From NCBI GenBank assembly GCA_013398295.1, contig VZSF01000015.1, positions 356,425-420,424 on the forward strand: 64,000 bases of DNA, given 5' to 3'. This DNA is from Chionis minor. Taxonomy: Eukaryota; Chordata; Aves; Charadriiformes; Chionididae. The notes under the pieces were generated by a model, which was given only the letters and a program-made list of their open reading frames with translations, had not been told where the DNA came from and did not search any database. A program made the position numbers and the translations under genes. Positions 38,701-51,800 of the stretch are shown piece by piece; the stretch's first letter is position 1; every line of letters starts with the position of its first letter.

Positions 38701-41057
38701 GAACCAGGTAATTTAATAATTTCTCTCCTTCTAGTGACTGTATGGTACAAATAACAGGGATCACCTGGCGACAAAGCCTCTGTGGAAATGTACTTTCTCT
38801 TCATGACCTAAGATCACAAAAGTCATCTTCACCCTAGTGATAACTTGTCTTTCTGACTTGGAAAGTGAAGACTGGAGCTTGAAAATGAGATGTAGAAAGC
38901 CATTTGAATGGTGATGGACATGTCTGGACTGACCAGCACCATAGCATCACATTTGAGTTAACTGAAATAAGAGTGTACTTTAACTTCCATCTTAAAATTC
39001 AGTTAGCACTAAAATGGGCTTCTAATTTTGCACTAGGTAGATCTGAATTATACACAGGACATTTTAGAAGCTGTAGGGTGATTATATCAGGCTAAAAGCA
39101 TAATTACAGGTAGATTAGAAAAAAATGTAATGATGCTCAAAACCTTGCCTTTTAACCCAGCAATTCAGCAGCTCTGGCTTTCAGTGCGTGCTGCAGAGGG
39201 ACGGCGTGCTGAATGAACTGCTCTCAAGCCAACAAACCAGGACTTATTATACACCGTCCCAAGGGACCCCACTACGCCAGCTGTCTCTGAGCCAGCCTTC
39301 TGTCTGGTTTCACACACAAGTAATAGTAGGAAACTCCCCCATATACACACACAACGCTGTTCTGATCCACAAATCTTGAAAGCAAAATCCTCTGTGAGAA
39401 TATTGCTGCTCTTTAACCAACTATACAGTTAATATTGGACCAATAATGTTAGAAGAAATCCTTCTTGAGACCTAAACGTGCAAGTCTCCTTCTTAAAGAG
39501 TTTTAAGAATCTTCATTAAACCTTTCGTTACTTTTCAAAATAAAAATAGTCTATGCTATCCAGCATTGTTCCTTTTAGATCTGCCCACATTAATAGATTT
39601 TCAAGTATTTGCTTGTCGCAGCCAAAAAAGGAATTTCACTCTACTAACCCAAAACTCATGCTGATAAAGGCTTCAATCACTAAAAATTACATCTTATCGC
39701 TATCTTATTTTTTGACATTTCTATTGCTCTAGCATGGTAGGTTCTTCACACAAGAACATCACAGGCTTAGCCTGGGGTGTTTCTATGGGTTTAGGGTTTT
39801 TTTTGAACAGTCTAGAACTAAAAGCAGCATCAAATCAAGGAGCCTGTACACAGCATTGCTACGTTACTCAGGTAAATCCCAATATCATGTGATTATGTTA
39901 CCTTAACATATGCAACAAAAAATACTGGTTTTTGAAAGGATTTGTTTGATGAACAATTACTGTCTCATATCAATCAAATGAATAGCAAGAGCAAAAAAGC
40001 AGCCCTTAGCATTACATTCTTCACCTGATCTTGAGATCTTCAAGATCTTTTGAGAGTTTGTTTGTTGGTTGGGTTTTTTTCAACCTTCCATCAGCAATTC
40101 ATCATACAATTTAAAATAACTTTCTACACAAGCTGTCAATAAACTGCACACTCTCAAACATTACAATTCAATTCTGTCCATGTAGAAGAACATCACTTTA
40201 GTTTGTTTTTAAACAAAAAAAGTCAAAATAACTAGATCTACTTTTAATTCCATGGCATAAAAATCAGACAGATACAAGCTTTCAGGCCTCTTCTTTCTCT
40301 GCTGAGATCATCAACATATTTAAAAATTGAGTAGCCACCCAGAGGTTTAAACTCCTGTATTATAACTCTAGAGACTAAGTTTAAAAGTCCATGAGAAAAA
40401 GAAATGCTCTATTATTTACATTTCTGAATTATGAAGATCATAGCAAAGAATCTCTCCGCAATCCTCATAACATATCATAAAACTTTTTGAAGTAATAATT
40501 TCTAGGTATTTTCAGTCTTCCCAGTAAGATATTCATATATTAAATTTCCTATGAAATTAACATGACCTCTGGACATGCAGCATCTTAAATTATATTACTT
40601 CACTTATTTAAATTCCATATACCTCATTATGCTTTATGCATTATTCCTAACAACTTCAGAATATTAGGGAGTTAATTTCTAAAATTACTCTATTTTATTA
40701 TTAATGTTGCTCCACTAAAATCAAAGGAATTTAAGTGGAAAAAAAGCTGTACAGAGAACCTTGTAACTCCCTGAATGGACTGCAGCTGATAAAGCAAACC
40801 TGAGGCTGGTTCTTTAACTCATCTGGTAGCCTTTGAAAGACAGGAGAGGACTGCCTGTCTGAAGCCAGGTAGTATCAGGCAGGTAACTCTGAGTAATTCT
40901 ATTATAGCAAACAGAAGCCATGGTCAAATGCATTTCTGCAGATCTGCTACAAAGTTCAGAGCTCACCTATGGAAGTCCAGGTTCATATTCATGCAATATC
41001 TTTAGAAATCTATTTGTATGGAAGTATTAATTCCCAGTTAGCCTCCTAAAACTGAAA

Positions 41058-41122
41058 TTTAAAAAAAAAAAACCCACCAAAAAAACAACCCACACCCAAA
41101 ACAACCCCCCACAACCGCAAAA
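41058..41122. repeat. A/C-rich low-complexity tract beside CR1 copy 2
   Basis: An A12 run followed by about 50 bases almost only of A and C, ending about six bases before the 3' end of CR1 copy 2. On the CR1 sense strand it is a T/G-rich tract immediately downstream of the element. Confidence 0.88.
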
Positions 41123-41127
41123 CATTA

Positions 41128-41654
41128 ATCATAGAATCATAGAATGGTTAGAGTTGGAAGGGACCTTAAAGATCATCAAGTTCCACCCCCCCTGCCATGG
41201 GCAGGGACACCTCTCACTAGAGCAAGTTGCTCAAAGCCCCATCCAGCCTGGCCTTAAACACTTCCAGGGATGGGGCCTCCACAACTTCCCTGGGTAACCT
41301 GTTCCAGTGCCTCACCACCCTCACAGTAAAGAACTTCTTCCTAATATCTAATCTAAATCTCCCCTCTTCCAATTTAAAACCATTACCCCTTGTCCTATCA
41401 CTAGACTTCCTGACAAAGAGTCCCTCTCCAGCTCTCCTGTAGGCTCCCTTCAGATACTGAAAGGCTGCTATCAGGTCTCCCCGGAGCCTTCTCTTCTCCA
41501 GGCTGAACAGCCCCAGCTCTCTCAGCCTGTCCTCATAGGAGAGGTGCTCCATCCCTCTAATCATCTTAGTGGCCCTTCGCTGGACCTGTTCCAACAGTTC
41601 CATGTCCTTTCTATGTTGAGGACTCCAGAACTGGACACAGTACTCCAGGTGGGG
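41128..41654 (-). mobile_element. CR1 LINE fragment, copy 2 (5'-truncated, well preserved)
   Basis: The + strand starts atcatagaatcatagaatgg, the reverse complement of the CR1 3' end with two copies of the terminal octamer. It then follows CR1 text through the 3' untranslated segment and the last part of pol, ending abruptly after tactccaggtgggg at 41654. The insertion is about 527 bp, minus strand and 5'-truncated. The pol frame is uninterrupted, so it is younger than copy 1. No clear target-site duplication is seen. At the truncated end the motif aatgaagagaa occurs at 41657-41667 and again at 41680-41690, perhaps a by-product of repair at the 5' junction. Confidence 0.97.
41217..41654 (-). 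CDS. CR1 pol (reverse transcriptase) C-terminal fragment
   Basis: Open from the truncated 5' end at 41654 to a TAG at 41217-41219, about 145 codons. It begins [18 protein letters not shown]; an internal Met at 41603 is not a real start. It includes the conserved CR1 C-terminal blocks [59 protein letters not shown] and ends [10 protein letters not shown]. This is the tail of ORF2, which in a full element follows an AP endonuclease and the reverse-transcriptase fingers and palm. The catalytic residues of both are missing, so the fragment cannot support retrotransposition. It would be expressed only if read through from a host transcript. Family assignment is firm; subfamily cannot be set without alignment. 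Confidence 0.93.
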   Translation of the reverse strand, partial: PHLEYCVQFWSPQHRKDMELLEQVQRRATKMIRGMEHLSYEDRLRELGLFSLEKRRLRGDLIAAFQYLKGAYRRAGEGLFVRKSSDRTRGNGFKLEEGRFRLDIRKKFFTVRVVRHWNRLPREVVEAPSLEVFKARLDGALSNLL

Positions 41655-43157
41655 TAAATGAAGAGAATTTCTTCTTCTTAATGAAGAGAAACACCACCCC
41701 CCCTCCTCCTAACTATTCATACAAACATCGGAAAATTCATGAGTACAGATACGTTAATGAATTCAACCATTATACCTCTGACTGTCTGGCACGTACAAAT
41801 TGCACATCCGTGTTGAGGTTACTGCTAGCGTTAGTGGCATCCTCCAGCCATAACAGTACTGTTAAACCTGCTTAAATTTCATAAGGTAAAAATTATAACA
41901 CCATTAGATCTTAAAATCATCCATATTGAAAATACCCAATTCTGAGTATACCTCTTCCAAACAGAAGCATCAGAGTGAAATCTAACGAGTAAAAGCTAAA
42001 ACAAGATAATTGAATTCAGGAGCGACAAGAATCACAGGTCAAGTGTCCTCTCATTGAAATAAACACAGCTTAACTCAGGCTTAACGTTGTTCAAACATGT
42101 CTGCTCGATAAAGACTGAATTTTAGAATTTGAGGAAGTTTTCGAATGAGTTTTGAAGTTGCTAACAAACATGCAAGGTTTACTTAATCTTACCCAAATAG
42201 TACTTCACAGGCCAGTTTTGGATTACTTTTTATAATTGTCTGTTCTATAGCATGAGCATTGAGTTAACCCAAAAATTCATGCAATTGCTTCAGCAAGATG
42301 TTCAAGGTAGATTCAGAAACATGGATAAATTTAATAGAAATGATTTTTTACTGTCTCATTTCTTTTGAAAGCACAACCGATACATTTGGAGACTGATACA
42401 TTTACTTTTTCCTTGACAAACTTGAGACATACGTAATGAGTCTTAACCCAATTAGCTGGAAACCAATTTATCTATTTAACATACAGGTGAAAAACAGAAA
42501 AAAAATTTGCAGGTAATAAACATGACATAGACCTGGAGGAGGATCTCACCAAAATGTCCGCCATTTAATTTTATTTACTCCGTCATCTAACACTAAAGGA
42601 CTTATGCACCAGCACTGCAATCCAACTGTCTCCCGTGCAGCACGGCTGGTCTTTCTAAATCAATTTTTAATCACTGAGTCTTATACTCATGGTCTTCACT
42701 GAGGCATTTAATCCAATGCAAGTGTTAACTCTGATCTTGAGTGAGCGGGGCAGCAGGGGAAGGGAAAAATATCACCGGTAAAGCATCAGGTTAGCTACTT
42801 AGCACTAGAAGAAGAAACAGAAACAGCCTGTAACACAAGAAACTTCACTGGTGTTCTGAAAACCCGTTTCCTTTGTATTCTCCCTACACTTTAGACAAAC
42901 ACACACAAGGAAGGTATGCACAAATGGATTCTGACCATTTGCAAAGCTTTCTTATCACCTAACAAAAGGGATACTGTTTCATTATTTTTCCTCAAAGTTT
43001 TTCTGCCTTTGTCCTCAGGGAATTATCATTTGAGATGACAGAATACAGCATAAACACACATATTCTTGGCAATTAAACCAGGGTATTTTAATGCCACAGA
43101 GTGGAGTGCAGGACATGCTACTTCAAACTCTTGAAGAAACTCTGTAATGAGCTTAAG

Positions 43158-43202
43158 AAACAAAAAAAACCAAAAAACAAAAAAACCCACCACCACAAAA
43201 AA
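43158..43202. repeat. A/C-rich low-complexity tract
   Basis: Runs of A split by C and CC (for example ccaaaaaacaaaaaaaccca), complementary in type to the T/G tracts. Unlike the two beside CR1 copies, no CR1 3' end lies next to it. Confidence 0.8.
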
Positions 43203-43784
43203 GGTCCTGTACTGTAATTGTAAATTTGTCAGTGGTGCAAAAATCTACCAATTCTGGGTAAACAGACATCACCCTCTGACAAAAAAAAACTTAAACTATG
43301 AAGTCGAGATATCATGCCGCTGGTACAAGTAGATAACACACTATCTGGCCGTCCAATTTGAAAACACTCTTAAATAATACTGTTTCAAGAGGTTTTTTTT
43401 ACGGATACAAGATACACATGAAATTTATGGCCAGGATCCTGAACTGGAAATAGTATAGACTGATGAGATTACCCAAGTAGTTCTTGTTAACATTACTTTA
43501 ATGGCTTTCATATTTTAATAAGGGAAAAATATGATGATTAAACATTAATAAGCAAAAAACCCATCAGCAATGAGGAGGATGATTAGGTGTACTTGCAGGC
43601 TATTGTTTTGACAGGAGCCGCTGACATAAAATATATCCCACCCTCGATAACCCAGACATCCATGGGATATCAACCAACCAGGATCTTCAGCACTGCACTC
43701 TTACAAAACCAGAGCACGTAGCAGTTAGAAACAAGGCACAAAAGCAGCCTCAAATGTTAAAAAAAAAAGTAAAAGTTTAAGACA

Positions 43785-43819
43785 CCTTCTCTTTTCCCCC
43801 TCCTCTCCTCCTTCTCCCC
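43785..43819 (+). repeat. 35-base homopyrimidine run
   Basis: Thirty-five consecutive C/T bases on +, followed by ag and then a T run. It has the look of an extremely strong polypyrimidine tract with a splice acceptor AG, but the sequence after it (T11 and A-rich) contains no plausible exon. Mirror-like homopyrimidine runs can form triplex DNA. Confidence 0.75.
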
Positions 43820-45851
43820 AGATATTTTTTTTTTTAACAAAAAACAGTATCCTTTTGATAACTGCATTTGCAAGCTGCTCAGCCAAAGTCTAAGGAGCCA
43901 GAGGTGAACAAGCACCTATGAGTTCTCTATATGCACTCACCCAGCAGAGCACAAGTCAGTCCTGCTCTGGAAGCACACAGGCACAGCAAGAGATGACTGG
44001 CTCTACAATAGACACCACACATGCTGAGGAGTATTAGGAAAAAACTTAGTGGAGCTCTCCTCAGGCAGAAGTGAGCACACGTGAGCTTCTCACAGGCTGT
44101 CAGATAGACACGGCCATAACTGATACTCATTGATGTCACCAGGAAAAGGCAAACAAGCTGCAATTGTAGAGAAGAACCACAAAGGCAATTCTAACCATAT
44201 AAAAATAATTGTATTAATAGAGGAGGAATCTATGAACTTCGTTTCCCCTCTATAATCGTACAACTAAAAAATCCTGAATTAGGATCCAAAGGTATCAGAC
44301 AGAAAACAAAAAAAAAAATATTTTGTACTTTCAGAGACATTCCATAAATAACATAAATACATAAACTAAGCAGTGTCTTGCATTTACCATATCTGAATTT
44401 CTACAACCCTTCCCCATGCTAAACTTTGGGAGTGACTGAATTTCGCTTGATTTCCTTTCATACTGTGATCACAGAAACATAGAAGCCACTGGGCAAGAAC
44501 AGTGGGTATCTGGATACCAGCATCTCCATTACAGATGTTTTCACTGCAGAACCTGTTAATGTTGAACAAGGTCAGTAAGGAGAGCCTGGTGACTGGTAAC
44601 ACACAAAAGAACATAATTTAAAGATGGGCGCTTTTTTCTTTTCAACTGATTTTACATACTAATTCCCCATAGGGGAGCAGGCTCCTTTCATCTACTAAAG
44701 CAGCTATCTCTAAGATCAATCTTAATAGCTACTTGTGTTTCAATCATCAGCCAATCGTAGTGAGAAGCCAAGGAATAGTACACTAAAAGTACAGATTTTG
44801 ACAGATTCCATCAAAATTCTGTAAGGATGTATTAAAACCTAATCCTTAGAAAAAAAAAAAATCCAACATTGCCTATAGTGTTCTGTCATGTTAGATTTTT
44901 CTCTTAAGATGCAAGAACATCACAGTGAAATGACCTAAACTGAACAAAAATATTTGTGAATATTCAAAGATTTCAAGTGATGTTAAAGCACCTTAGACAC
45001 ACCTACAGAAAAAGAATATATTCAAAGACAGTATGAAGCTACAAATAAGCTTTATAAAGTAAAATGTACCATTTGTCAAATTGACAGCTTGAAGTAGCTC
45101 ACTTGCAATGACTGACGCGTATTGCATAAAAAGCCAGAATATTAAAAAACAGCAAAGAGCCGAACAATAAATTACAATGTATCTGTACATCATGCTTTTC
45201 CCCTTTTATCAAAGCACACTATCTGTTATGCTTTCTCCCCACCCTTTACAACAAGGTTTTACTGATAACATCTGCACATGCTAAGGACTAACCAAATGAT
45301 TAACTACAACCGGAAACAAGAGTTACAAGAAGAGAGATACTGGTACTTAATTTCCTAACACAACAATATTTTGCTAGTCTGTGAAAGGATAACTAGCCTT
45401 CGAGGAACTGGACAACGCAGTTAACCACTGTCACATTTTTTATACTCCAGTTATGATACTGAACATACTGGGGTCCAAAACCAATTCATTGGTAAAATGA
45501 CACTTTTGAGCTAAGGTTACATATTTAATTAGAGTCTATAAACGTTAATACTACTTTAAAAAAAAAGTAGAAGCAAGTTGTATCAACTTAATGAAAAGAA
45601 ACGTAGGAGGAAAGAGTGGATTTTCAGTCCAGAAGGAAAAAACTAACCTGGATTCTCTTAAGATGGATGCTTACAGACAACTAAGTGGGAAAGGCAAGCC
45701 CACAAAGTCCTATCAGAAATTCCAGCTTACAAATATAAGAACAGAAAATCACAACTTGTTTCTGAGTATTCATTAGTTCCTATGCTGCCGTTTTTCCTGT
45801 GAGGTAAAGCTACATGTGAAATTGGCTACAAGGAAAACGTGTCACTGTATT

Positions 45852-45891
45852 AGTGGCTGACTAATATTAGAAGTGGCTGACTCTAATTAGA
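45852..45891. repeat. 20-bp tandem duplication, two copies
   Basis: Copies at 45852-45871 and 45872-45891 share agtggctgact and ttaga and differ at three adjacent positions. Direct head-to-tail arrangement without spacer. Confidence 0.75.
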
Positions 45892-48800
45892 AGACTACCA
45901 GCTATTAGAATAAACCTGTTCTTATGCTGATTACAGGCTTATGTGGCCAACGTGACATAAATCCCATAACCTTTTAAAAGAAGTAATAATATTCTCAGCA
46001 ATAATTTCAGAATTAACTAAAAAAATAACAGGTGAGCACCTCTTGGAGAACAATGACTTTAGAGCTAGAAAACTTCCTCACCTCAATTTTTGTGTTCTTA
46101 CATGCTGCAAGAGTTAACTTTGCTTTCATTGGGGAATGCGATGCCCCCTCTGTAGGCAGGGCCACAAAAAGCCTGTAAAACTGAGTGCCAGATTAAAGAT
46201 TTCTGGGTTTACTGTGAGTGAGAGCACATCCTATTTCTAAACTCTATTGCTAACAGGCTAGAGGTGAGACCTCTAACTTGGGTATTCTGGGAGGTGGGGG
46301 GGATGACACACTAGCATTGTTGGTTTGTTTTAAACGTCCATCTTTCCCTGACTCCCTACACTCCCTCCTTCCTCTTAAGTATTCACACTGCTCTTCGCTC
46401 TGCTTTCTCCGTGAAGTCCCAGTACTGAGACCTGCCAGCTCTGCTTGAATCTAGAAAGAAAAAGGTCTGTTTCCTAAACTGGGAAGTTCTTATCAACACT
46501 CTTCCAAGTTCTTGGCGATGTAATATTTGGTAATTGTTTAAATGACCCCATACTGACTCGTCAGTACTTTTATGCCAATACTTACACAATATATATCACA
46601 CTATAATCAAACTTTTAGTTGTTAGTCTTAATATTTTTTAAATGTTAGAATGGATTGTACTTTAAATGTTTTAGAGCTTGAAATAAGTATCACATGCCAC
46701 GTGGGTTTTACTCTTGGCTGATTTGTCTTCTTAAAGCAATGCTTTGCTCCTTTTATGTTTCTGCCTTTTTTTTTTTAAATAAATACACAGTATGGGAAGA
46801 GACCCACTGTAATTATGAAGTGTCAGAGAGTTTGTATCTTCCCACAAAAAGCAAATCACTTTCTCCTCCCTGTAAAAATAGCAGCCCTCCTAATAAGACT
46901 CCAGCTATTTATGGGACCATCCTGAAATCCTTACCAATAGGCTAGGTAGCGATCAGCTATAATTATAATCTACTCAAAATGATATCTGTGCAAACACAGT
47001 GAAATCCAGCGTTCTCACCGAGAGACAGGAGCCATCATTTTTTGTTCATTTTCCTAAACTCAGAGGGCTTAAAAGCAGAGCAATACTTCTGACACAAATT
47101 CTATAGCTGATTAGCATAAAAAGACAGCTAAAATTTACTCTTACAGGTATAAATAAAATTGTCACATATGAACTGAGCATTCTCATACAAAGATCAGAAT
47201 TTAGATTACTTCTAAGACACCCGGCTTGGCTGTGCAAGTGGCTACATAGATGGAATGACAACACAGCAGAGAGCATTAAGGTGGAATGCCACTTGCTCAA
47301 GTTTCCCTTCAGGGTAGGGGAAAAATCAAGGAGGCTACAAAGGTAGCAAAAGAAACATTTCTAAAACTTCTCTGTATTTAAGACACGCTCCAAAATGCAC
47401 TTCCTTCTACGATGAGTTTTTGAAAAACACCTCTTGATCATATGATAAAGGAGGTCTTTTGGAGGTCACACTTACATGATGCATTTTTTTAAAAAAAAAA
47501 AAAAACACCAAACTGAAGTCCTTAAAAATATTTACTGTTGACTTTTAAAAAATATACATACAATAAAATCTGTAATTTGTATTTGAAAAATATCTCACCA
47601 TGAAGTCTTCTGAAACTGAAAAAATTGGGTCATTCTTAAGTAAAAATTATCTACTCAATATCCTGAATCTGATCTGGTAAATCATATGAATTTGATGAGC
47701 CATTTATAGTCTGCTAAATAAAAGTCACATACGGTGAAGCCTGTTTTGAACAAGCTCATTATATTCTCAAGCTAATATACACACCCATTTTGACCAGAGG
47801 GAATTCCATTGTCCCTAAAGGTACCTGTACACAACTGTTTTCATGCATCCAGTTATGAAAAAACTCAAATGCCTGAAATTAGCCACAACATTTTACAGTG
47901 AGGACAAACATTAACATTAGTCAGAGGTGTCTTTTATCTCCTCCCAACAAGTAAAAAATTCTCACCTGCATTATCAATTCTACATATAAAAATGCATACG
48001 CTATAGAACAGGGTTTCAAAAGTTTTAAAACACGCATGTAATTTCATTTGCACAGATGAACAAGTGTTTAGTAACCTCATTTCCTGCACAACAATGAACA
48101 CTTACTAAATTTCCCACACTCTATGTGCTTATTCCAACTATCCAGAGAAGCCTGAAAAAATATTCCAAGACACCATTAACGGCAGATTGTTTGCATTAGT
48201 TCTAGATACAGTAACATCTCAATAACAGTAAGCATGGATCATTGCTTCGTTCACATTTATTAAAGTCCTACAGAATTACTTCTTTAAACTTGTGTTTATT
48301 TCCAAGAAATAAACAAGCATTTAAGATAGTTACTAGTAAAACTAATGGTGCAAATACATGGGAAATGAAAGCTATAAGAACTGAAAATTGCACCCAAACC
48401 AACCAAATATTAAATCCATCCCCTTAAATTTCATTAAAGCATCTACCCATTGTCAAGACTACTTGTGTGAGGAGGGTTTTTTTCCATTAACCTAGAAGTT
48501 TTCCTCCTTCAAATGAAGGATGCCATCTTTCTCACCACCATATCAGTGCCTCTCCACCTCTACAGTTTTACTGCTTGGAATCAAGTGTCTATTGTTCAGA
48601 TGTGAATGTCTGTGTTATACCCCAATCAAGTGAACCAAGTTTCATCGTCTCCAATCTCATTTAAAAAACACTTGTCTGCATCACACATCTGCATTTAATA
48701 CAACACAGTTTGAGAACCAAGTATGAGTAGTAAAGTACTTTATTAGAAGTAATACCAGAACTACTTTAAAAATCCATTATAAACGCTTCTGCGTCTCATC

Positions 48801-51800
48801 ACTAAACTCCTACAGCTATACAAACACATTGATAAACCACCTCTCACACTAAAAAAATTGCTGGCTACATACGTTATACGATGTAGAAGTTCAAACAAAT
48901 AGTACATGGGGAAAACGGTAAACTCAAAGCTAAAAATATGGAGTAGATGAATAACTAGCTTGTGAGAAACAGGTCATCTTCACAAGAGAGAAAAACTCTT
49001 AACAGCATTTTTCATTTATCTCCAACAGATAATTATACAATTTACATAAAACGTCTAACCCAGTTCTACATCTGTTTAGTAATGAAACCTTACTCCAAAA
49101 ACCCTTAGTTTTCTAAAAACTGTAATTTACATGGAGATAAAGGTATTTCTGATATATTTTTTGACAGCTAACTATTTAAGCAGTTGAGTTTTCCTTAATA
49201 AATGATGAGCTTATTTTGTCAGAAGTCCAGGAATGAATTGAACTACACTAAGTAACCAACAAGAAATTAAAAAACAAACACCTGTAGTCTCACAGAACAC
49301 AAAAAATCTGGGCAGTTTGCTAGCAAAAACTAAATGTATTAAATACATCCCAAGGTAGCAGTGAAATTAAAACAAGGGTGCATTGACACAACGTAAGCAC
49401 GGTATCAACTTGAGGCAGTGATACAGTATTTCCAAACAAGGCTAAAGCCCACCAGGGTTTTAAAATGCAATGTGTTTTTCTTTTTTCTTTTTTAAATGAA
49501 GGGGAAAGAAAAGCTCTCACATTTCACAGATCAAACCGTGTCTACAACAGGCTAAAGCATTGCAGGAGACTGCATTTGGTTGCAATGCATGTGATAAGGT
49601 CTATTACACACTTACAGCTAATATGATATAGTCTGTCACATCTAGCTTTTCCACCCCATCTCAACCCATCAATGGATCAGGGAATCCAGTTATCACACAG
49701 CTGTGTTAGCTCAGTCAGTCACAACATGAACTGCAACTGTGTTTAAAGCTCCCTTCTTTGTAGGAAAGCCTGGAAGAAATCCTTGGGTGTTTGGGAGCAA
49801 TCCTGCGCTTCCATGTCAGCTGATGTTGTGCTGCAACACACACGTCTTTCAAAAAGCTCAGCAGCACACACTTGTGCCACAGCACGAGTGTACAGACACA
49901 GCATTCAACCTTCCTGCATTAACACCCACCCTGGAACATTCTTCCTCCATAGAGCAGAAAGGTTATCAAAGTTAAATTTCCCATGAAGCCAGCCACAAAG
50001 CGGTAATTCTTATGAAGAAAATTCCTCATTAAAGCTGCACTCACAAGTGACTAACCCACGCCTGAACCAAAGTCTGTGTTAGCTGCAACGGTCGGGAACA
50101 CAATCTTTCCTCCTCACACAACATGGCAACTTCTCACTCCATCTGATTCGGAAGAAGAAGAGGTGCTACACTGAAGCTGTAATATCCAACCTTCACTTGA
50201 TATTTATCTCCAGGGCAGAAAATAATTGGATGTCACACCTACTAACTCAATTTCATTCTGCTAATTATTCTTTAGTGGTATTTTTTTTTCTTTTTCTCCC
50301 CTCACCACTGCATTTTGAATAGGATTAATGAAGTCACTGGTGAAATTATTTTGAAGACTATTGATCATATGCACACAGTAACTACCCCCTTAATATCTCT
50401 TCAGAAAAAAACGGCACGTAAAAAAACAGATCAAGTTTGACATATTTATATTGTAGTCTTCAGAAAATAAGATTTAAGACTTATCTCAGTATTTAAATTT
50501 TCACTTTAAAAAAGCTTCAGACATGGTTATTCCATTCTTACACCACTGCAAAGACCTAACCAGGGATATAAACAACCAATTCAAGAAAGCCTGTTCTTGT
50601 TTTTGCACCGTTCATTTCGCCGGCACTGCACAAGCTTCTACTTAAGGCAGCTTTTTGTTCTCAGTCCTCAGTGTGGCTCTCTAGGAGACTCACAAAGGAT
50701 AAATGTCAAAATCTTTACTGTCTCAATTCTGGTTTTTATATCACTAATGTTCTATGCCAAACATGTATTACATTCAAGTTTTTAGAAGTAAGAATATGAC
50801 TATTTTTCAGTTAACATGACGATCCAAAGCCTATGGTATAACAAAGAGAAGATAAATTGTTGGTTAGTTTTGTGGGTGTTTTTTTTTTAAAGGCAAAATT
50901 TACAGAGAGTCATAACATAATAAATCTTTGCACAATTCTAATGACAGTTTAATGCTTAAATGCTATAGAACATTTAACATATACACACAAGTGTTAATCA
51001 ATTGATGGAACCTTCAAGCCCAGAAGGTCTGAAAGGCATAAAAAACCTAGCAAAATAAGCAGCAATACTGTCTAAAAACTTGGTGGTTTGAGTATGTGGA
51101 TTTTCATAAGGAAGGTAGATTCAAGGTACATAAGAAATCAGTCACACGATTTCACAAGTTAGCACACACAAAACAAAACATCCACGCACATTATGATAGA
51201 CAATATGTAGAGATTTGCCATCACTGTATGTCATTATCCTTCAGAAGGGTATGACAGGTCAGCAGGATGAAAGGGTACCACGGTGGCCTCTCCTGGCTAC
51301 TACATTTTGGTTTGGAGAACCTCTGGGCATACTGAGCTGTGGGTGAGCTGTGCAGAACACGGGAGAGGGTCGGCAGCTTACGCGGGAACTTCCCTGCTTC
51401 CTGCTCCCCCGTCCCCACACAGTCTCCTCTACAGGACAGTCAGAGGCTGAGCCTTCCCAAGGAAAGCAGGGAGAACACAGGCAAACAAAGCTCAGAAGAG
51501 GCATTAAAAAAACCCAAACTTTTCTTTGGGACCAGTAGGATTCCAGAGTACTCAGCATTACCCACAAAGCCACTAAGGGCTGCTGAACTGAAAACAAACC
51601 TAAGAACTGGGCACAATGGAGTGGGGTTTGGGGAACTGCTCTACCAGCCCCCTCCACTGACTGCCATGCTCCATATTTATATTTATCGCTTTTAAGCACC
51701 TTCACTATTCTAGTTTCTGTTACAGTAAAAACACTGCTTCCAAGATCCACACTTCTCATAGACAGACAGAGAGAGATAGAGATTCCCCTTAAAATGCTGG

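Larger units (their letters stand above)
31335..41057. other. AT-rich non-coding stretch
   Basis: No gene was recognised. Visible are a G9 run with TG repeats at 33002-33028, T/G-rich tracts near 33533-33553, 34849-34883, 35689-35741, 39779-39806 and 40056-40081, an A/C tract at 33429-33452, and small hairpins at 35319-35347 and 40027-40047. Open frames of up to about 100 codons are unrecognisable. Confidence 0.55.

Noticed and set aside
39780..39806. gggtttagggttttt, resembling telomeric repeat.
   Set aside because: Only a single imperfect unit inside a T/G-rich tract.
51259..51759. Longest open frame in the window, 166 codons on the minus strand, with a 118-codon frame on the opposite strand.
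   Set aside because: It lies in a GC-richer patch where stops are rarer, resembles no known family, has long frames on both strands over the same bases, and shows no supporting splice or start context.
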